Shown: positions 36,617 to 46,715 of the stretch, piece after piece | Numbering within the stretch: position 1 is the stretch's first letter | Layout: each line of letters begins with the position of its first letter | DNA from: Endozoicomonas gorgoniicola | GTDB taxonomy: Bacteria > Pseudomonadota > Gammaproteobacteria > Pseudomonadales > Endozoicomonadaceae | Reading direction: 5' to 3' | Length of the DNA stretch: 64,000 bases | Assembly: GCF_025562715.2 (NCBI RefSeq) | Contig: NZ_JAPFCC010000001.1 | Coordinates: 1,940,501 to 2,004,500, forward strand | Translations under genes and position numbers: made by a program | The notes under the pieces: model-generated | Database searches by the model: none | What the model saw: only the letters and a program-made list of their open reading frames with translations | Told to the model about the DNA's origin: nothing

Positions 36617-37174
36617 ATGGCCTATACACACCTGAGCCTTGAAGAAAGAAATTATATCGAAATTCAGCGCAAAGAGGGGGTATCAATGAATAAAATAGCT
36701 AAAGCCCTTGGACGCGCACAAAGTACGCTCTTTCGAGAACTGGGCCGCAATACTGGTCAAAGAGGTTATCGACATAAGCAAGCGCAACGGTCAGCGCAGG
36801 AACGTCATCAGGAAAAGGCCAAATCAGTCAAGCTCACTGACGACATTAAACGACGTATATCGGATGAAATAAAGGAAGACTGGAGTCCTGAACAAGTCGC
36901 TGGAAGGCTTGAGCAACAAGGGCTTATAAAGCTTCACCACGAGACCATTTATCAACATGTCTTGGCAGATAAAAAGGCTGGAGGGACACTCTACAAGCAT
37001 TTACGTCACCAAAAGAAAACTTACCGTAGGCGCTATGGTTCAGCGCACAACCGTACCGGTATCCCAAACCGAGTAGACATTGATAAACGACCAGAAGAAG
37101 ACAATCAGCGCTTAAGGGTTGGCGATCTTGAAGTAGACACCATCATTGGAAAAAACCACAAAGGGGCTATCCTG
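36617..37174 (+). pseudogene. IS30-family transposase, C-terminally truncated
   Basis: ATG at 36617 after GAGGAGCCAAGG. It has the N-terminal IS30 helix-turn-helix region (YTHLSLEERNYIEIQRKEGV and MNKIAKALGRAQSTLFRELG), WSPEQVAGRLEQQGL and the first catalytic block LRVGDLEVDTIIGKNHKGAI. The sequence then passes directly into an inverted IS1634 relic at 37175. The last two thirds of the catalytic domain are lost. The 240 bases upstream (36373-36616) hold no gene and probably include the IS30 left end. Confidence 0.9.
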
Positions 37175-37277
37175 CCGTCATTCAGCACCTATATCAGGAA
37201 TAAATCTCTTGGTACGGTCGCCCAAGAATCGAAATGATGGTTAATTGCCTCTCCTGCAAGCCAATGACATGTTTTTC
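37175..37277 (-). mobile_element. Relic of the right end of an IS1634 element
   Basis: About 103 bases that match the complement of 35264-35366 with several substitutions, starting CCGTCATTCAGCACC. It encodes only the last residues of the transposase on the minus strand. It truncates the IS30 gene and is older than the two full copies. Confidence 0.85.
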
Positions 37278-37532
37278 CTCGAGTTTAGAGAATTATAAGT
37301 ACTAACGTTTCGTATTTTTTGATGCAGAGATAGGTTAAGCAACCGCTTCATCTACTGGGTATTCCGGAGCCATCCGGCCACCGATTCCGGTAACATCCGG
37401 CCACCCATTCCGTTAGTATCCGGCCACTGATTCCGGTACATCCGGCCACCCCATTTCCGACCAGTGGCGCAGTCCCATAATTCACCGCTACCCTCAAACT
37501 TGAGACCTCCTCAAGGACGAGTGGATAGCATC

Positions 37533-39071
37533 ATGAAGAGACTGCCCATGCGCAAAATTCGTGAAGTACTCAGGCTCAAATTCGAGCACCAACTCAGCAT
37601 CCGGAAGATTGCCAGTAGCTGCAATATTTCCAGAGCAACCGTCAGTGATTACCTTAACCGGTTTGCTGCCTCCGGGCTGGAATGGCCTTTGTCATCTAAT
37701 CTGGATGAGACGACACTGGATCAACAACTGTTTCCCGTTCAGCCACCTGCTTCAAAGCGCCAACTGGCCTTGCCAGACTGGAGCGAAATTCATCAGGAAC
37801 TTCGCAAGCCCGGTGTCACCCTTATGGTGCTCTGGCAGGAATACAAGACCAACCATCCTGAAGGCTATCAGTACAGTTGGTTCAGTGACCGCTATAGAGA
37901 GTGGCGAACGCACCTTGATGTTGTTATGCGCCAAAATCATATTGCAGGCGACAAGCTGTTCATCGATTACGCCGGACAGACGGTTACTGTCGTTAATCAG
38001 CACACAGGAGAGGTTCAGCAGGCGCAGGTGTTTATTGCGACGCTTGGTGCCTCCAGTTACACCTATGTAGAAGCTACATTATCTCAGTCTTTGCCAGACT
38101 GGATAGGCTCTCACGTGCGTACCTTTGAATACCTGGGTGGAGTACCCAATAACCTGGTGCCGGATAACCTGAAAAGTGGCGTGAAGCATCCTCATCGTTA
38201 TGAGCCTGAGATCAATCCTACTTATCAAGACCTGGCCGAACATTATAATGTCGCTGTCGTACCCGCCCGGGTCCGATCTCCAAAAGATAAAGGTAAGGTC
38301 GAGTCTGCTGTTCAGATAGTTGAACGGTGGATACTGGCGCGTTTACGCCACCAGACATTCTTCTCCCTGGCTTCACTCAATGAGGCTATTGCAGGGTTAC
38401 TGACAGAACTGAATAACCAACCGTTCCAGAAACTGTCCGGTAGTCGTCGTTCATTGTTTGATTCTCTCGATAAGCCTTCACTGCGCCCACTGCCTGAAAT
38501 GCGTTATCAATACGCAGAATGGAAGGAGGCACGAGTACATATTGACTACCACGTAGAGGTCGACAAACACTACTACTCAGTCCCTTATCAGCTGGTCAAA
38601 AAGCAATTAAGTGTACGCATGACCAGTCAGACGATTGAGTGCTTCTATAAGGGGCAGAGAGTCGCCAGCCACCGCCGTTCGCAGCATAAGGGCAGGCATA
38701 CTACTCAAGCCAGCCACATGCCGGAAAAGCACCGTAAATATGCCGAGTGGACACCAGAACGAATGCAAAGCTGGGCGGCAAAAATCGGACCTGAAACCGC
38801 AGCCGTCATCCAACGCGTCCTTGCAACACGGCGTTATCCTGAGCTGAGTTACCGAAGTTGTCAGGGCATCATCCGTTTAGCCAAAGGCTACGGTAACGAC
38901 CGACTTGAAAACGCCTGTCGTCGTGCACTTTATGCAGAAACCTGCACTTACCGGAGCATAGAGTCAATCCTGAAGCACAACCTCGATCAGCAACCGCTTC
39001 CGGAACTGGAGCCAGAGACGGTGTTGCCTGATGAGCACGAGAACCTTCGGGGTTCAGACTACTTTAACTAA
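37533..39071 (+). CDS. istA: IstA transposase (IS21 family)
   Basis: 512 residues from the ATG at 37533 (MKRLPMRKIREVLRLKFEHQ); a GTG at 37464 is an upstream alternative. Helix-turn-helix SIRKIASSCNISRATVSDYL, DDE core GDKLFIDYAGQTVTVV (first Asp), YLGGVPNNLVPDNLKSGVKH (second Asp), RVRSPKDKGKVESAVQIVER (Glu), and the C-terminal HYYSVPYQLVKKQLSVRMTS. Intact, followed by istB. It is clearly different from the IstA at 28824-31724. Confidence 0.94.
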   Translation: MKRLPMRKIREVLRLKFEHQLSIRKIASSCNISRATVSDYLNRFAASGLEWPLSSNLDETTLDQQLFPVQPPASKRQLALPDWSEIHQELRKPGVTLMVLWQEYKTNHPEGYQYSWFSDRYREWRTHLDVVMRQNHIAGDKLFIDYAGQTVTVVNQHTGEVQQAQVFIATLGASSYTYVEATLSQSLPDWIGSHVRTFEYLGGVPNNLVPDNLKSGVKHPHRYEPEINPTYQDLAEHYNVAVVPARVRSPKDKGKVESAVQIVERWILARLRHQTFFSLASLNEAIAGLLTELNNQPFQKLSGSRRSLFDSLDKPSLRPLPEMRYQYAEWKEARVHIDYHVEVDKHYYSVPYQLVKKQLSVRMTSQTIECFYKGQRVASHRRSQHKGRHTTQASHMPEKHRKYAEWTPERMQSWAAKIGPETAAVIQRVLATRRYPELSYRSCQGIIRLAKGYGNDRLENACRRALYAETCTYRSIESILKHNLDQQPLPELEPETVLPDEHENLRGSDYFN

Positions 39072-39090
39072 CGACGGCAGGAGAATAAAA

Positions 39091-39846
39091 ATGTTAATGA
39101 ACCCTACGATGGAAAAGCTTCAGGTTCTGAAACTTACCGGTATGCTCGAAGCATTAGATGAGCAGCTTAAAAGTCCGGATATAGAGCAGTTGTCGTTCGA
39201 TGAACGGCTCGGCTTAATGATTGACCGTGAGATGACCGCAAGGGATAACCGGCGTTTAAAAACACGGCTTAAAAAAGCACGACTACGTCATGATGCCTGC
39301 ATGGAAGACATAGACTATCGTCACCCCCGTGGTCTTAAACGAGACCAGATACAGCAGTTGTTATCCAGCCACTGGATACGGGAGCATCAGAACGTGATCA
39401 TTACAGGGCCGACGGGTGTAGGAAAAACCTGGCTGGCCTGTGCAATGGCACAGAAGGCCTGCCGGGATGGGTACACAGTGCAGTACCTCAGGCTGCCGAG
39501 ATTACTGCAAGATCTGAACCTGGCAAGGGCTGACGGTCGCTATGTGAAACTGATGACAGCACTGGCAAAAACTGACCTTCTTCTTTTAGACGACTGGGGT
39601 CTATCACCTCTGACAGAAAGCCAGCGGCGTGACCTGTTGGAAATAGTAGAAGACCGGCACAATGTAAAAAGCACCCTGGTCACCAGTCAGATGCCGGTAG
39701 ATCACTGGCATGAATTGATCGGTGATCCAACACTGGCAGATGCCATTCTGGACAGGCTGATTCACAACGCTCACCGGGTGCCACTTAAGGGTGACTCCCT
39801 GCGCAAGAAACAGTCAAAACTGGCAAAGTCAGAACTTACGTCCTAA
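39091..39846 (+). CDS. istB: IstB ATPase (IS21 family)
   Basis: ATG at 39091 (MLMNPTMEKLQVLKLTGMLE) after a GGCAGGAG site. About 251 residues. Walker A ITGPTGVGKTWLACAMAQKA, Walker B LLLLDDWGLSPLTESQRRDL, sensor STLVTSQMPVDHWHELIGDP and LADAILDRLIHNAHRVPLKG. Intact. Confidence 0.95.
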   Translation: MLMNPTMEKLQVLKLTGMLEALDEQLKSPDIEQLSFDERLGLMIDREMTARDNRRLKTRLKKARLRHDACMEDIDYRHPRGLKRDQIQQLLSSHWIREHQNVIITGPTGVGKTWLACAMAQKACRDGYTVQYLRLPRLLQDLNLARADGRYVKLMTALAKTDLLLLDDWGLSPLTESQRRDLLEIVEDRHNVKSTLVTSQMPVDHWHELIGDPTLADAILDRLIHNAHRVPLKGDSLRKKQSKLAKSELTS

Positions 39847-39976
39847 GCTGCTATCCGATGCGTCGCTACGCTCCGAAAAGGGGTGGCCGGATACACTGGA
39901 ACAGGTGGCCGGATGTTACCGGAATGGGTGGCCGAATGCGCTGGAATACCCAATCTACCAGGAAAAAGCGGTTGCC

Positions 39977-41302
39977 ATGCTCACTTCAGATCAGAAAGTA
40001 ATCCTTCGAGAGCTTTCTTTATATACGACATTTCTTGCAAAAGCGCTATCACCACTTGCGGTACCAACGTTCTGTGAGTTACTTCTGGGTGGCATGCTTT
40101 CTGGCGAAGGCTTTGTTACACAAGCCCTTCTGACGATCCACTACGAAAATTTCTGGAACAGCTACCATCATTGGGTCTCCCAAGGCAAGTGGCGTTGGCG
40201 AAACCTGGCGCATCGTCTGATATTGCTGGTCAGTTCTAAAGTGCCTGACGGTCAGACCATTCCCCTGATTCTCGACGACCTGACATTCGAACGCTGCTCT
40301 AACAAAGCACCGGCATGCCGAATACATCACCAACACAGCAAGAAAAAGAACCGGTGTACTTATCTCCTTGGTCAATGCTGGGTCTTTCTGGCTATTCCTT
40401 TCCAGAGACCATCAGACAAGGTGCATACTGCGATTCCAGTGATGGCTTTTCCATCACCTAAGTCAGGCAACATCAGCAAGCTTAAAATTGCAAAGGCCAT
40501 GCTGAAATCTGTAAGACAGACTCTTCAGGGGCGAGCTTTGCACCTGCTCACTGACTGCTGGTTTATGAATCACACCATGATGCAGCCCGCACTTGAACTT
40601 GGGTATGAGGTCATTGGCCATATCCCCAAAAACCGGGCACTTTATGCGCTTCCAGTCGATGCACTTCCTCCCTCTCCTTTCAAAAGGAAAGGCCGCAAGC
40701 GTAAGTACGGCGTCAAAATGACACCTGAGGAAGTAGAGAAATTACCAGAGACCAGGATGACTCTCTGGCTTTACAGAAAGAACCGGACAGTCTCTTTTCG
40801 TTCCTGTATTTGCCGGGCACGTTTTTTGAAAGGCCGTATTGTCCGAGTCGTCTGGAGTCGTTTTGAAAACGACAAGGGAGAAACAGAAACCAAACTATTT
40901 CTGTCCACAAATCCTGACCTGAAAGCCGATGAAGTGCTATTAGCCTACTCGCTCAGGTGGCCTATAGAGCCTATGTTCCAGCAACTGAAACACGAGTTTG
41001 GATGCAAGCATTTATGGCAGCAGAAACTCAGAACGCTGTTACGATGGATGCACATTAAAATGGCAGGGTATGCGCTGTTGCAATTACTGACCATTTGTCA
41101 AAATCCAGCGGCCATTGCCCTGGCCAAAACTGCCTGGAGGCATCCCGATACTGTCACGGCCGGAATGCTCAGGCGCGCGCTGTTTTGGATTATTCCGCAG
41201 TTTCGAATTCGTGGCTGCTGGAACCGATATGAGCAAAAATTAGAGCTGAAATTGCCGGATAAAAACGAACGTTCGGATAGTTTTTTGGAAAAAGCGGCAT
41301 AA
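39977..41302 (+). CDS. DDE-superfamily transposase (IS701-like/DDE_5 type)
   Basis: 441 residues from the ATG at 39977 (MLTSDQKVILRELSLYTTFL). TIPLILDDLTFERCSNKAPA holds the first catalytic aspartates, LHLLTDCWFMNHTMMQPALE the second, and SLRWPIEPMFQQLKHEFGCK the glutamate block. The family label is from general resemblance to DDE_5/IS701-like enzymes and is uncertain. An IS21 element sits in its leader, so its own promoter is separated and it may be silent. I could not define the IS ends. Confidence 0.8.
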   Translation: MLTSDQKVILRELSLYTTFLAKALSPLAVPTFCELLLGGMLSGEGFVTQALLTIHYENFWNSYHHWVSQGKWRWRNLAHRLILLVSSKVPDGQTIPLILDDLTFERCSNKAPACRIHHQHSKKKNRCTYLLGQCWVFLAIPFQRPSDKVHTAIPVMAFPSPKSGNISKLKIAKAMLKSVRQTLQGRALHLLTDCWFMNHTMMQPALELGYEVIGHIPKNRALYALPVDALPPSPFKRKGRKRKYGVKMTPEEVEKLPETRMTLWLYRKNRTVSFRSCICRARFLKGRIVRVVWSRFENDKGETETKLFLSTNPDLKADEVLLAYSLRWPIEPMFQQLKHEFGCKHLWQQKLRTLLRWMHIKMAGYALLQLLTICQNPAAIALAKTAWRHPDTVTAGMLRRALFWIIPQFRIRGCWNRYEQKLELKLPDKNERSDSFLEKAA

Positions 41303-41637
41303 ATGAACTCAGAACCAATAATTTAAACGGTTCAGGCAGGTTTAAATTGTGTGCCTGACGGGGCTGGCTGTGCCGACACTAAATATTTTACCGAACGTTC
41401 AGGTTTTAAGAACTTTAAACCTGAGTTAAAAATAGCGGATTGGTGGAAATAGGGGTAGATGGAGTTCACCAACCGCTTACGTAAATTAGATTGCGGATTG
41501 TATAAAAACTGTACTTTACTGCTAAAAGTACAGCCTGCTCGTTCACCGCTTCAAAGTTAAGCGGGAGTTAAGGAATGCGTAAGTCCTACTTGAATATTCA
41601 GGTTTTATGTCAAAGTAATTTTTTTGTTGGCGTAGCT
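41303..41637. other. Gene-free stretch with IS66 relic and terminator
   Basis: Holds the 3' end of the preceding IS. At 41421-41480 it has a short relic matching the complement of 47735-47790: it encodes the last residues (LKIADWWK) of an IS66 TnpC. The terminator of the repeat-protein gene follows. No other gene is seen. Confidence 0.6.
41502..41533 (-). terminator. Rho-independent terminator of the 1487-residue protein gene
   Basis: On the minus strand CTGTACTTT (41533-41525) pairs perfectly with AAAGTACAG (41517-41509) over a 7-base loop and is followed by TTTTTATA. It lies about 105 bases after the stop at 41638, with nothing else upstream for it to serve. Confidence 0.8.
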
Positions 41638-44600
41638 CTAAGTGCGTAGTAGCGATAATGCCTGATCTTTTATTTTTTGAACAAATGCGTATCGCTCTTG
41701 TTCATAGTTGTTATTAGGTGTTGTGTTTGTCAGCCAGGATTCCAGCGCTTTAATAAAACCCTTAGCTTCGGGGTGTTGTTTTATTTTGCTTTTAAGTGGT
41801 TCCATACTCGATTTGAGTATCTGTTTATACCTTGTATTCAGTGGAGGCTCTTGCTCCAGAAGGAGCTCTTCAGCTTTATTCAAGCTCATCATTGTATGCA
41901 TGAGTATTGCAAATACACTACTGCCATCATCGTAAAAGATCACGGACTGCGGCACGTACAGCTTCGTATTTAAGAACTCCGGGGTTAGCAGATGTTCATT
42001 AAGATGATTGATTCGCTCAGCTAGCAGTACCGCTTCATCTTCTAAAGAACAGAAAGGAATTGAAGCTATTGGCTGAGACTGTCCCTGTAGCCCGGTTCCG
42101 GCATCTTCTGTCACTACCGGCAAGACCGGATAGGTCTCCACTTTGACCACCAGTTCTGTCCTGATCCGGGCTGTTGTAAAAGTCATGGAGACTTTTCGTG
42201 GTAAATGCAGCTCTCTGCTGCCCGGTGTACTCCAGAACAGGCACTGTGAAGGTATTTCAGGCTCATCGTCATTCTGGCTGTTAAACTCATTGTGTATTTT
42301 CTCTGCCAGTTTCTCGATACCTGCATTTGTACCAATCAGGTTGATCTGGTCATCATTTCCTTGCGCGTAGTTGGAAAGACACCTCGTAGTGACTATCACC
42401 GGGCTGGGATAAAGGTTGTTAATCTCATTGATCAGGCTCAGAACTCTGGATGACGTACTGTGACGGCTTTCAGGTGCCATCATGCTCAGGGGGAGTGCGC
42501 CAGCCGCCTGAACTGTCGGCTGCGTTACCTGTGGTGCTGGTGACTTCCTGGCAGAAGCTGGCTGAGCGGCTTTTTGCTGTTCTCTTTTCCGATGTTTATC
42601 ACTTCGTTGAGTTTTGACCGGGTTGTCTTCAGGTGCAGGAGGTTTCTTTTTTCCAGGTTGCTGACATTGTTCATCAAACCAGTACAAAAGGGCTGTTTTG
42701 ACTTTAGATGCAGGGAGATCCCGCAAGGAAGCCTTTACCTGCGCCCGGGATACCTGAGTTCCGTCAAGGAGCCATTGTTGAAAATAACACTCTGCCAGAA
42801 AAAAGAACCTTAACTGGATGATCTGCTCCGATACGGGCATCTGCCTTATGTCTCTGGCGATAGTATCGGGTGTTAGTTCACTTCCGGCCGGGTAAGCCGG
42901 GAGCCCGTACAGCAAAGCGCGGGTTTTGACTAAAACAGAGTAGTAACCTTTGTCAAAAGTATAATTATTGTCGTCTATGAGGCGCACTGCTTCCTGGTAT
43001 AGCTGAAGCCTTTTCTCTTCATTGCCGGAGGGGTGGGTCTGGACCCGTTTCAACAGGTAGTCAATCTGGTGTGCTTCTGTCGAAACCGGCAGCTCATAAA
43101 ACCCTTTTAGCACCGAGTCATCAGAAATTCTTATGTCGGTGGCTTTGCCGGATACTGCCAGGTGCCCAATGAATTTGGTTTTTTCCAAATGACAGCGATT
43201 TTTCTGGTAATAATCTATAACTGTTTCTGGTTTTACAGGTTGTCCGTTAAGAGGTATTCCCCTGAAGCAGAGTTCTTCAAGAAAACACCCTTGCTCCAGA
43301 GTGGCTCCTGCCTGTTTTAGCTTTTCAACCACAGCCTCCGGTTTTACCAGCATGCCTTTTATCGGGCGTTTTTGCAGGCAGAGTTTCTGTAAGAGCAATC
43401 CGTGTTGCAGAAACGCATTTCTCTGTTCCAACTGCTGTATTATCTCTTCAGGGGATACCGCTTTACCGTTCAGGTTTATCTTTTTCAGGCAGAGCTGCTG
43501 AAGAAAGCAGCTAAGCCCCAGGTGCCCTTCCCCGGTATCCGGGAAGAGACTCGCCACTTTCTCGGGAGAGACCTCTTTATGATTCAGTTTTATGCCCTTC
43601 AGTAAAAGTGCTTGCAGGAAACGAGCCTGTTCCAGCTCACAACCAGTCTCCTGTAATTTTTTCATGACGGTCTCTGGCTTAACAAACCTTCCGTTCATTT
43701 TGATGTTATTAAGGCATAACTCCTGAAGAAAGCGTGCTACTCCAAGCCTGCCTTCGTTTGTTTCCGGGAATGCGCTCACTACGTCTTTTGAGGCAATCGG
43801 CTTTTTATCTAACTTCGTGCCTTTGAGAAAAAGCTCCTGAAGGAAGCGGGCCAGGTCCATTCTTCCGGACATCGTTGCTGGAAAAAGATCCCTCACTGCT
43901 TCCGGGGTTGGGCACTGACCATTTAACATGATGTCATGCAGGCATAAGCGCCTCAGAAAGTGAGCCCTTGCCTGTCTGAACGTTTCAGTTTCCGCTTTAC
44001 CAAAGGCTGCCTCTACGTGTTCTGCTGCAACGGGGTCATGATACAGACAGGTCCTTTCGAAGAATAAATATTCCTTAAAATGTGCGAGTTCCAGCTGTTT
44101 GCTGTCGATATAGTCAGGAACAGCCTGATACGCTTCGTATACGGTTTCTGGTTGGATAAACTCACCATGCAGTTGAATGCCAGCTTCATACATTTTTCTG
44201 TAAAATCTGGCTAACTCTAACGAGTTGCCCGGTTGCTTAAGTTTTTCAACGATGGTTTCTGGTTTTACCTGATCATGATCCAGTAATCTTTCTTTCTGGC
44301 AGAGTTCACCCATAAACCAGTTCAGTTCTTTTTCTGCTTTTGCGTCTTCATAGGCGGTTATCACAGAATTGGGAGAGACCAATTCACCATTCAGTTTGAT
44401 TTCCTCCAGGCATAAGTCCTTTAGGAATCGGGCTTTAATTTCCCGTGTACTGGTATGCTCTCCCAGCTCTTTGATGACCATTTCGGGCGTTACAAGTTGT
44501 CCGTTCAACGGCATTTTTGCGAGGCATAACTTAGCGTGAAATATGATTTGAGACTGAGGACTTTGCTGATAGAACTGTTCCACCGAGTCGCCTGTCACAG

Positions 44601-46101
44601 GGCCGTTTTTCAATGGAATTCCATTCAGGCACAGCATTTCAAGAAAACGCCCCTGTGCTTCACTGTCCAGTGATTTTTTATACTCTGCTACTACCTGGTC
44701 TGCTGATATGGATTTTGACCACAGTGGAAACGCCCCCCAGAACAGTGACTCAAGAAAACGGGCCTTCATCACAGCAGTGCCCTTCTGTTCTATCATCTCC
44801 ATCACGCTTTCAGGGGTGACAGGATTGCCGTTAACGGGTATCCGGTTCAGGCACAGGAATGAATAAAAGTATGCCAGCTCTTTTATTCCCTGGGCTCTTT
44901 CAAGTACCGATATGACGTATTCTGCCGTGACGGGTCTGCCATTCAGCAGACGGTTATGAAAAAACAGGCTTTGTAGAAAAACGCCTTTTGCCAAAGTGCA
45001 TTTTCTTTGATTCGGAGACTTGTCGTACTCCTCCACAACCATCAGTGCGGTAACGGGGCCACCGTAAATCGTTCTACCTTCTTCGTACAGCTCCCTCAGT
45101 AAGGAGGCTCGCCTGTAGCTGGTTTTATCACTGAGTTGTCGTTCATATTTTTGCTCAGGGGTCTCAGTTTCTGGCTGAGTTTCAGAATGATCACGTTGAC
45201 GGTTGGCAGAGGGGGGGGTGAGTTTTTTGGGTCGACAAACAAAGGCTGAAAAGACTTTTGGTTCATGTTCAGATGTGCTTCTGGCCTGGTGGAATGATGG
45301 GGTGATATCTTCGTAGGGTCTGGCTTTTTCTAGGAACTGGTCTATCTCTCTATCGGCGTCCACACGTGTATATTCGTCCAGCACCATCTGTGACGTTACA
45401 GGGCCTGACTCCAGAGGAATTTTATTCAGGAATAATCCCTCAAGGAATTTACCTTTTACGTAGGGCGACTTTATCGGTGCCAGCAGTGACATGACCTTTT
45501 CGGGTTTGACAGGCTCACCGTGCACTCTGATTCCCTGAAAGCAGAGGTTTCTGTAAAAGTACGCAATTTCCTCCGATGCTTTTGCTATTTTAAACACGGA
45601 TAAAACATCCTCGGGGGGCACCGGATGACCGTTAAGCGTGTGATTGTTGAAAAATAGTTTCCTCAGGAAGACCCCTTTTTGCAGGACGCATTTTGTCTGG
45701 TTAGGAGATTTGTCAAACTCCTCTATTACCTGTTCTGCCGTAACGGATTTGTTGAACAAGGTTTTGTTTTGAAAATACAAGTCACCCAGAAAACAGGCCA
45801 TTCTTAAATGGGTAGTATCATTGCTCAACCGTTCGTGTTTTTGCTCAGGGGTTTCTACGCTACTGCTGGAAGCTTGTTGCCTGGTGCTTCGGGTAGCTAT
45901 AGAAGCTTCCCGCCTCCCGGAGTGACTGCTAGCCGTTTGAGAGGCTGGCATTGATGTTGTTGTCCGCCCACGGAAATGGCTTCTTCTTCCTCTGGAGCGA
46001 TCACGCATGCCCTGGTAGTTCTGGTTTTCGCTACGATCATGAAGAGAGGGGGGCGAACCAGACAAACCAAAGTGACTGTTACGACTAGTAGTAGAATCCA
46101 T
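41638..46101 (-). CDS. Giant helical-repeat protein (1487 residues), function unknown
   Basis: Starts at the ATG at 46101, preceded by AAGGAAG about 8 bases upstream. Residues 1-90 are Ser/Arg/Thr-rich and probably disordered. About 21 repeats of 37-41 residues follow, in two blocks (~95-250 and ~330-1020), on the pattern ARFLxxLCLxxIxLNGxxVxPExV plus a variable helix. Clear examples are ARFLQELCLNNIKMNGRFVK and GCFLEELCFRGIPLNGQPVK. This looks like a two-helix solenoid akin to TPR, PPR or Sel1, but it is none I can name. A basic Gln/Pro linker (~1170-1220) leads to a C-terminal domain whose INLIGTNAGIEKLAEKIH faintly recalls a nucleotidyltransferase. No signal peptide. It has its own terminator. 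An effector or scaffold role is speculation. Confidence 0.85.
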   Translation of the reverse strand: MDSTTSRNSHFGLSGSPPSLHDRSENQNYQGMRDRSRGRRSHFRGRTTTSMPASQTASSHSGRREASIATRSTRQQASSSSVETPEQKHERLSNDTTHLRMACFLGDLYFQNKTLFNKSVTAEQVIEEFDKSPNQTKCVLQKGVFLRKLFFNNHTLNGHPVPPEDVLSVFKIAKASEEIAYFYRNLCFQGIRVHGEPVKPEKVMSLLAPIKSPYVKGKFLEGLFLNKIPLESGPVTSQMVLDEYTRVDADREIDQFLEKARPYEDITPSFHQARSTSEHEPKVFSAFVCRPKKLTPPSANRQRDHSETQPETETPEQKYERQLSDKTSYRRASLLRELYEEGRTIYGGPVTALMVVEEYDKSPNQRKCTLAKGVFLQSLFFHNRLLNGRPVTAEYVISVLERAQGIKELAYFYSFLCLNRIPVNGNPVTPESVMEMIEQKGTAVMKARFLESLFWGAFPLWSKSISADQVVAEYKKSLDSEAQGRFLEMLCLNGIPLKNGPVTGDSVEQFYQQSPQSQIIFHAKLCLAKMPLNGQLVTPEMVIKELGEHTSTREIKARFLKDLCLEEIKLNGELVSPNSVITAYEDAKAEKELNWFMGELCQKERLLDHDQVKPETIVEKLKQPGNSLELARFYRKMYEAGIQLHGEFIQPETVYEAYQAVPDYIDSKQLELAHFKEYLFFERTCLYHDPVAAEHVEAAFGKAETETFRQARAHFLRRLCLHDIMLNGQCPTPEAVRDLFPATMSGRMDLARFLQELFLKGTKLDKKPIASKDVVSAFPETNEGRLGVARFLQELCLNNIKMNGRFVKPETVMKKLQETGCELEQARFLQALLLKGIKLNHKEVSPEKVASLFPDTGEGHLGLSCFLQQLCLKKINLNGKAVSPEEIIQQLEQRNAFLQHGLLLQKLCLQKRPIKGMLVKPEAVVEKLKQAGATLEQGCFLEELCFRGIPLNGQPVKPETVIDYYQKNRCHLEKTKFIGHLAVSGKATDIRISDDSVLKGFYELPVSTEAHQIDYLLKRVQTHPSGNEEKRLQLYQEAVRLIDDNNYTFDKGYYSVLVKTRALLYGLPAYPAGSELTPDTIARDIRQMPVSEQIIQLRFFFLAECYFQQWLLDGTQVSRAQVKASLRDLPASKVKTALLYWFDEQCQQPGKKKPPAPEDNPVKTQRSDKHRKREQQKAAQPASARKSPAPQVTQPTVQAAGALPLSMMAPESRHSTSSRVLSLINEINNLYPSPVIVTTRCLSNYAQGNDDQINLIGTNAGIEKLAEKIHNEFNSQNDDEPEIPSQCLFWSTPGSRELHLPRKVSMTFTTARIRTELVVKVETYPVLPVVTEDAGTGLQGQSQPIASIPFCSLEDEAVLLAERINHLNEHLLTPEFLNTKLYVPQSVIFYDDGSSVFAILMHTMMSLNKAEELLLEQEPPLNTRYKQILKSSMEPLKSKIKQHPEAKGFIKALESWLTNTTPNNNYEQERYAFVQKIKDQALSLLRT

Positions 46102-46715
46102 TCCTGAAACTTCCTTCTAATTGGCTATTAGGGTGGTGGTATGAATGTCAATCTTTCTTGCGTTATTTAGAACTGAGACAGGATAAAGAGCCAGAGGTTC
46201 CTTCCAGAGTGCTGAGGTCGAGCGGTGCCAGCCCGGTATGGAAGTCAGTAAAGCAGATAACACCCTATACATCGTTTTGAATGTAAGGGGAAACATAGTC
46301 TGAGACCACGGACAGCTCCAGTGATACACGGGTATACCTGCATAGCTCAGGGTATAAGTGGTTGGAAGGGTAAGCAATCACGCTGCTTTCAGCCTGACCA
46401 GATAGCACGACAAGCCCAGTACTTTTAGTGCTGGGAAGGATAGTGCGGAGTCCGAAAGACTCATCTATACTACGAATCGCTGTGTTGCTTCTTCCGGCGA
46501 TTACGCTATCAGCACAGTTTGAGTTAAACATAAACTTACCTCCGCTTTCTGCCCGTGTTTTTAACAATCCGAAAGGTAGAGCAGATTGTCGAATAAGGTG
46601 TGTCTTGCTACTGGTAAGAGACACACTGCGGCGGGGCATCGCCGTCTAGGAGCCTGACCGAGAATAGTATTTATCTGATATAATAGCTTTCAAAACCCAG
46701 CCCTGATGAAGCCTG
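46102..46715. other. Non-coding stretch with an IS200/IS605-like hairpin
   Basis: No open frame here has a good start or a recognised family. At 46415-46435 CCCAGTACTTTTAGTGCTGGG forms a hairpin followed by AAGGATAG. It resembles CCCCGTACTTTTAGTGCGGGG + ATGGATAG at 55349-55377. Such hairpins occur at the right ends of IS200/IS605-type elements. The last ~80 bases are presumably the left end of the IS1182 element that follows. Confidence 0.5.

Larger units (their letters stand above)
37356..39952 (+). mobile_element. IS21-family element, second type (2597 bp)
   Basis: Ends TGGGTATTCC (37356) and GGAATACCCA (to 39952). ATCCGGCCACC repeats near both ends are typical IS21 multiple terminal repeats. 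The duplication ATCTAC lies at 37350-37355 and 39953-39958. The target is the leader of the DDE-type IS gene at 39977, whose coding region is intact. Confidence 0.93.

Noticed and set aside
46117..46639. Two minus-strand frames (86 and 124 residues) before the IS1182 gene
   Set aside because: They overlap the IS605-like hairpin and each other, with no binding sites; probably chance frames in structured DNA.
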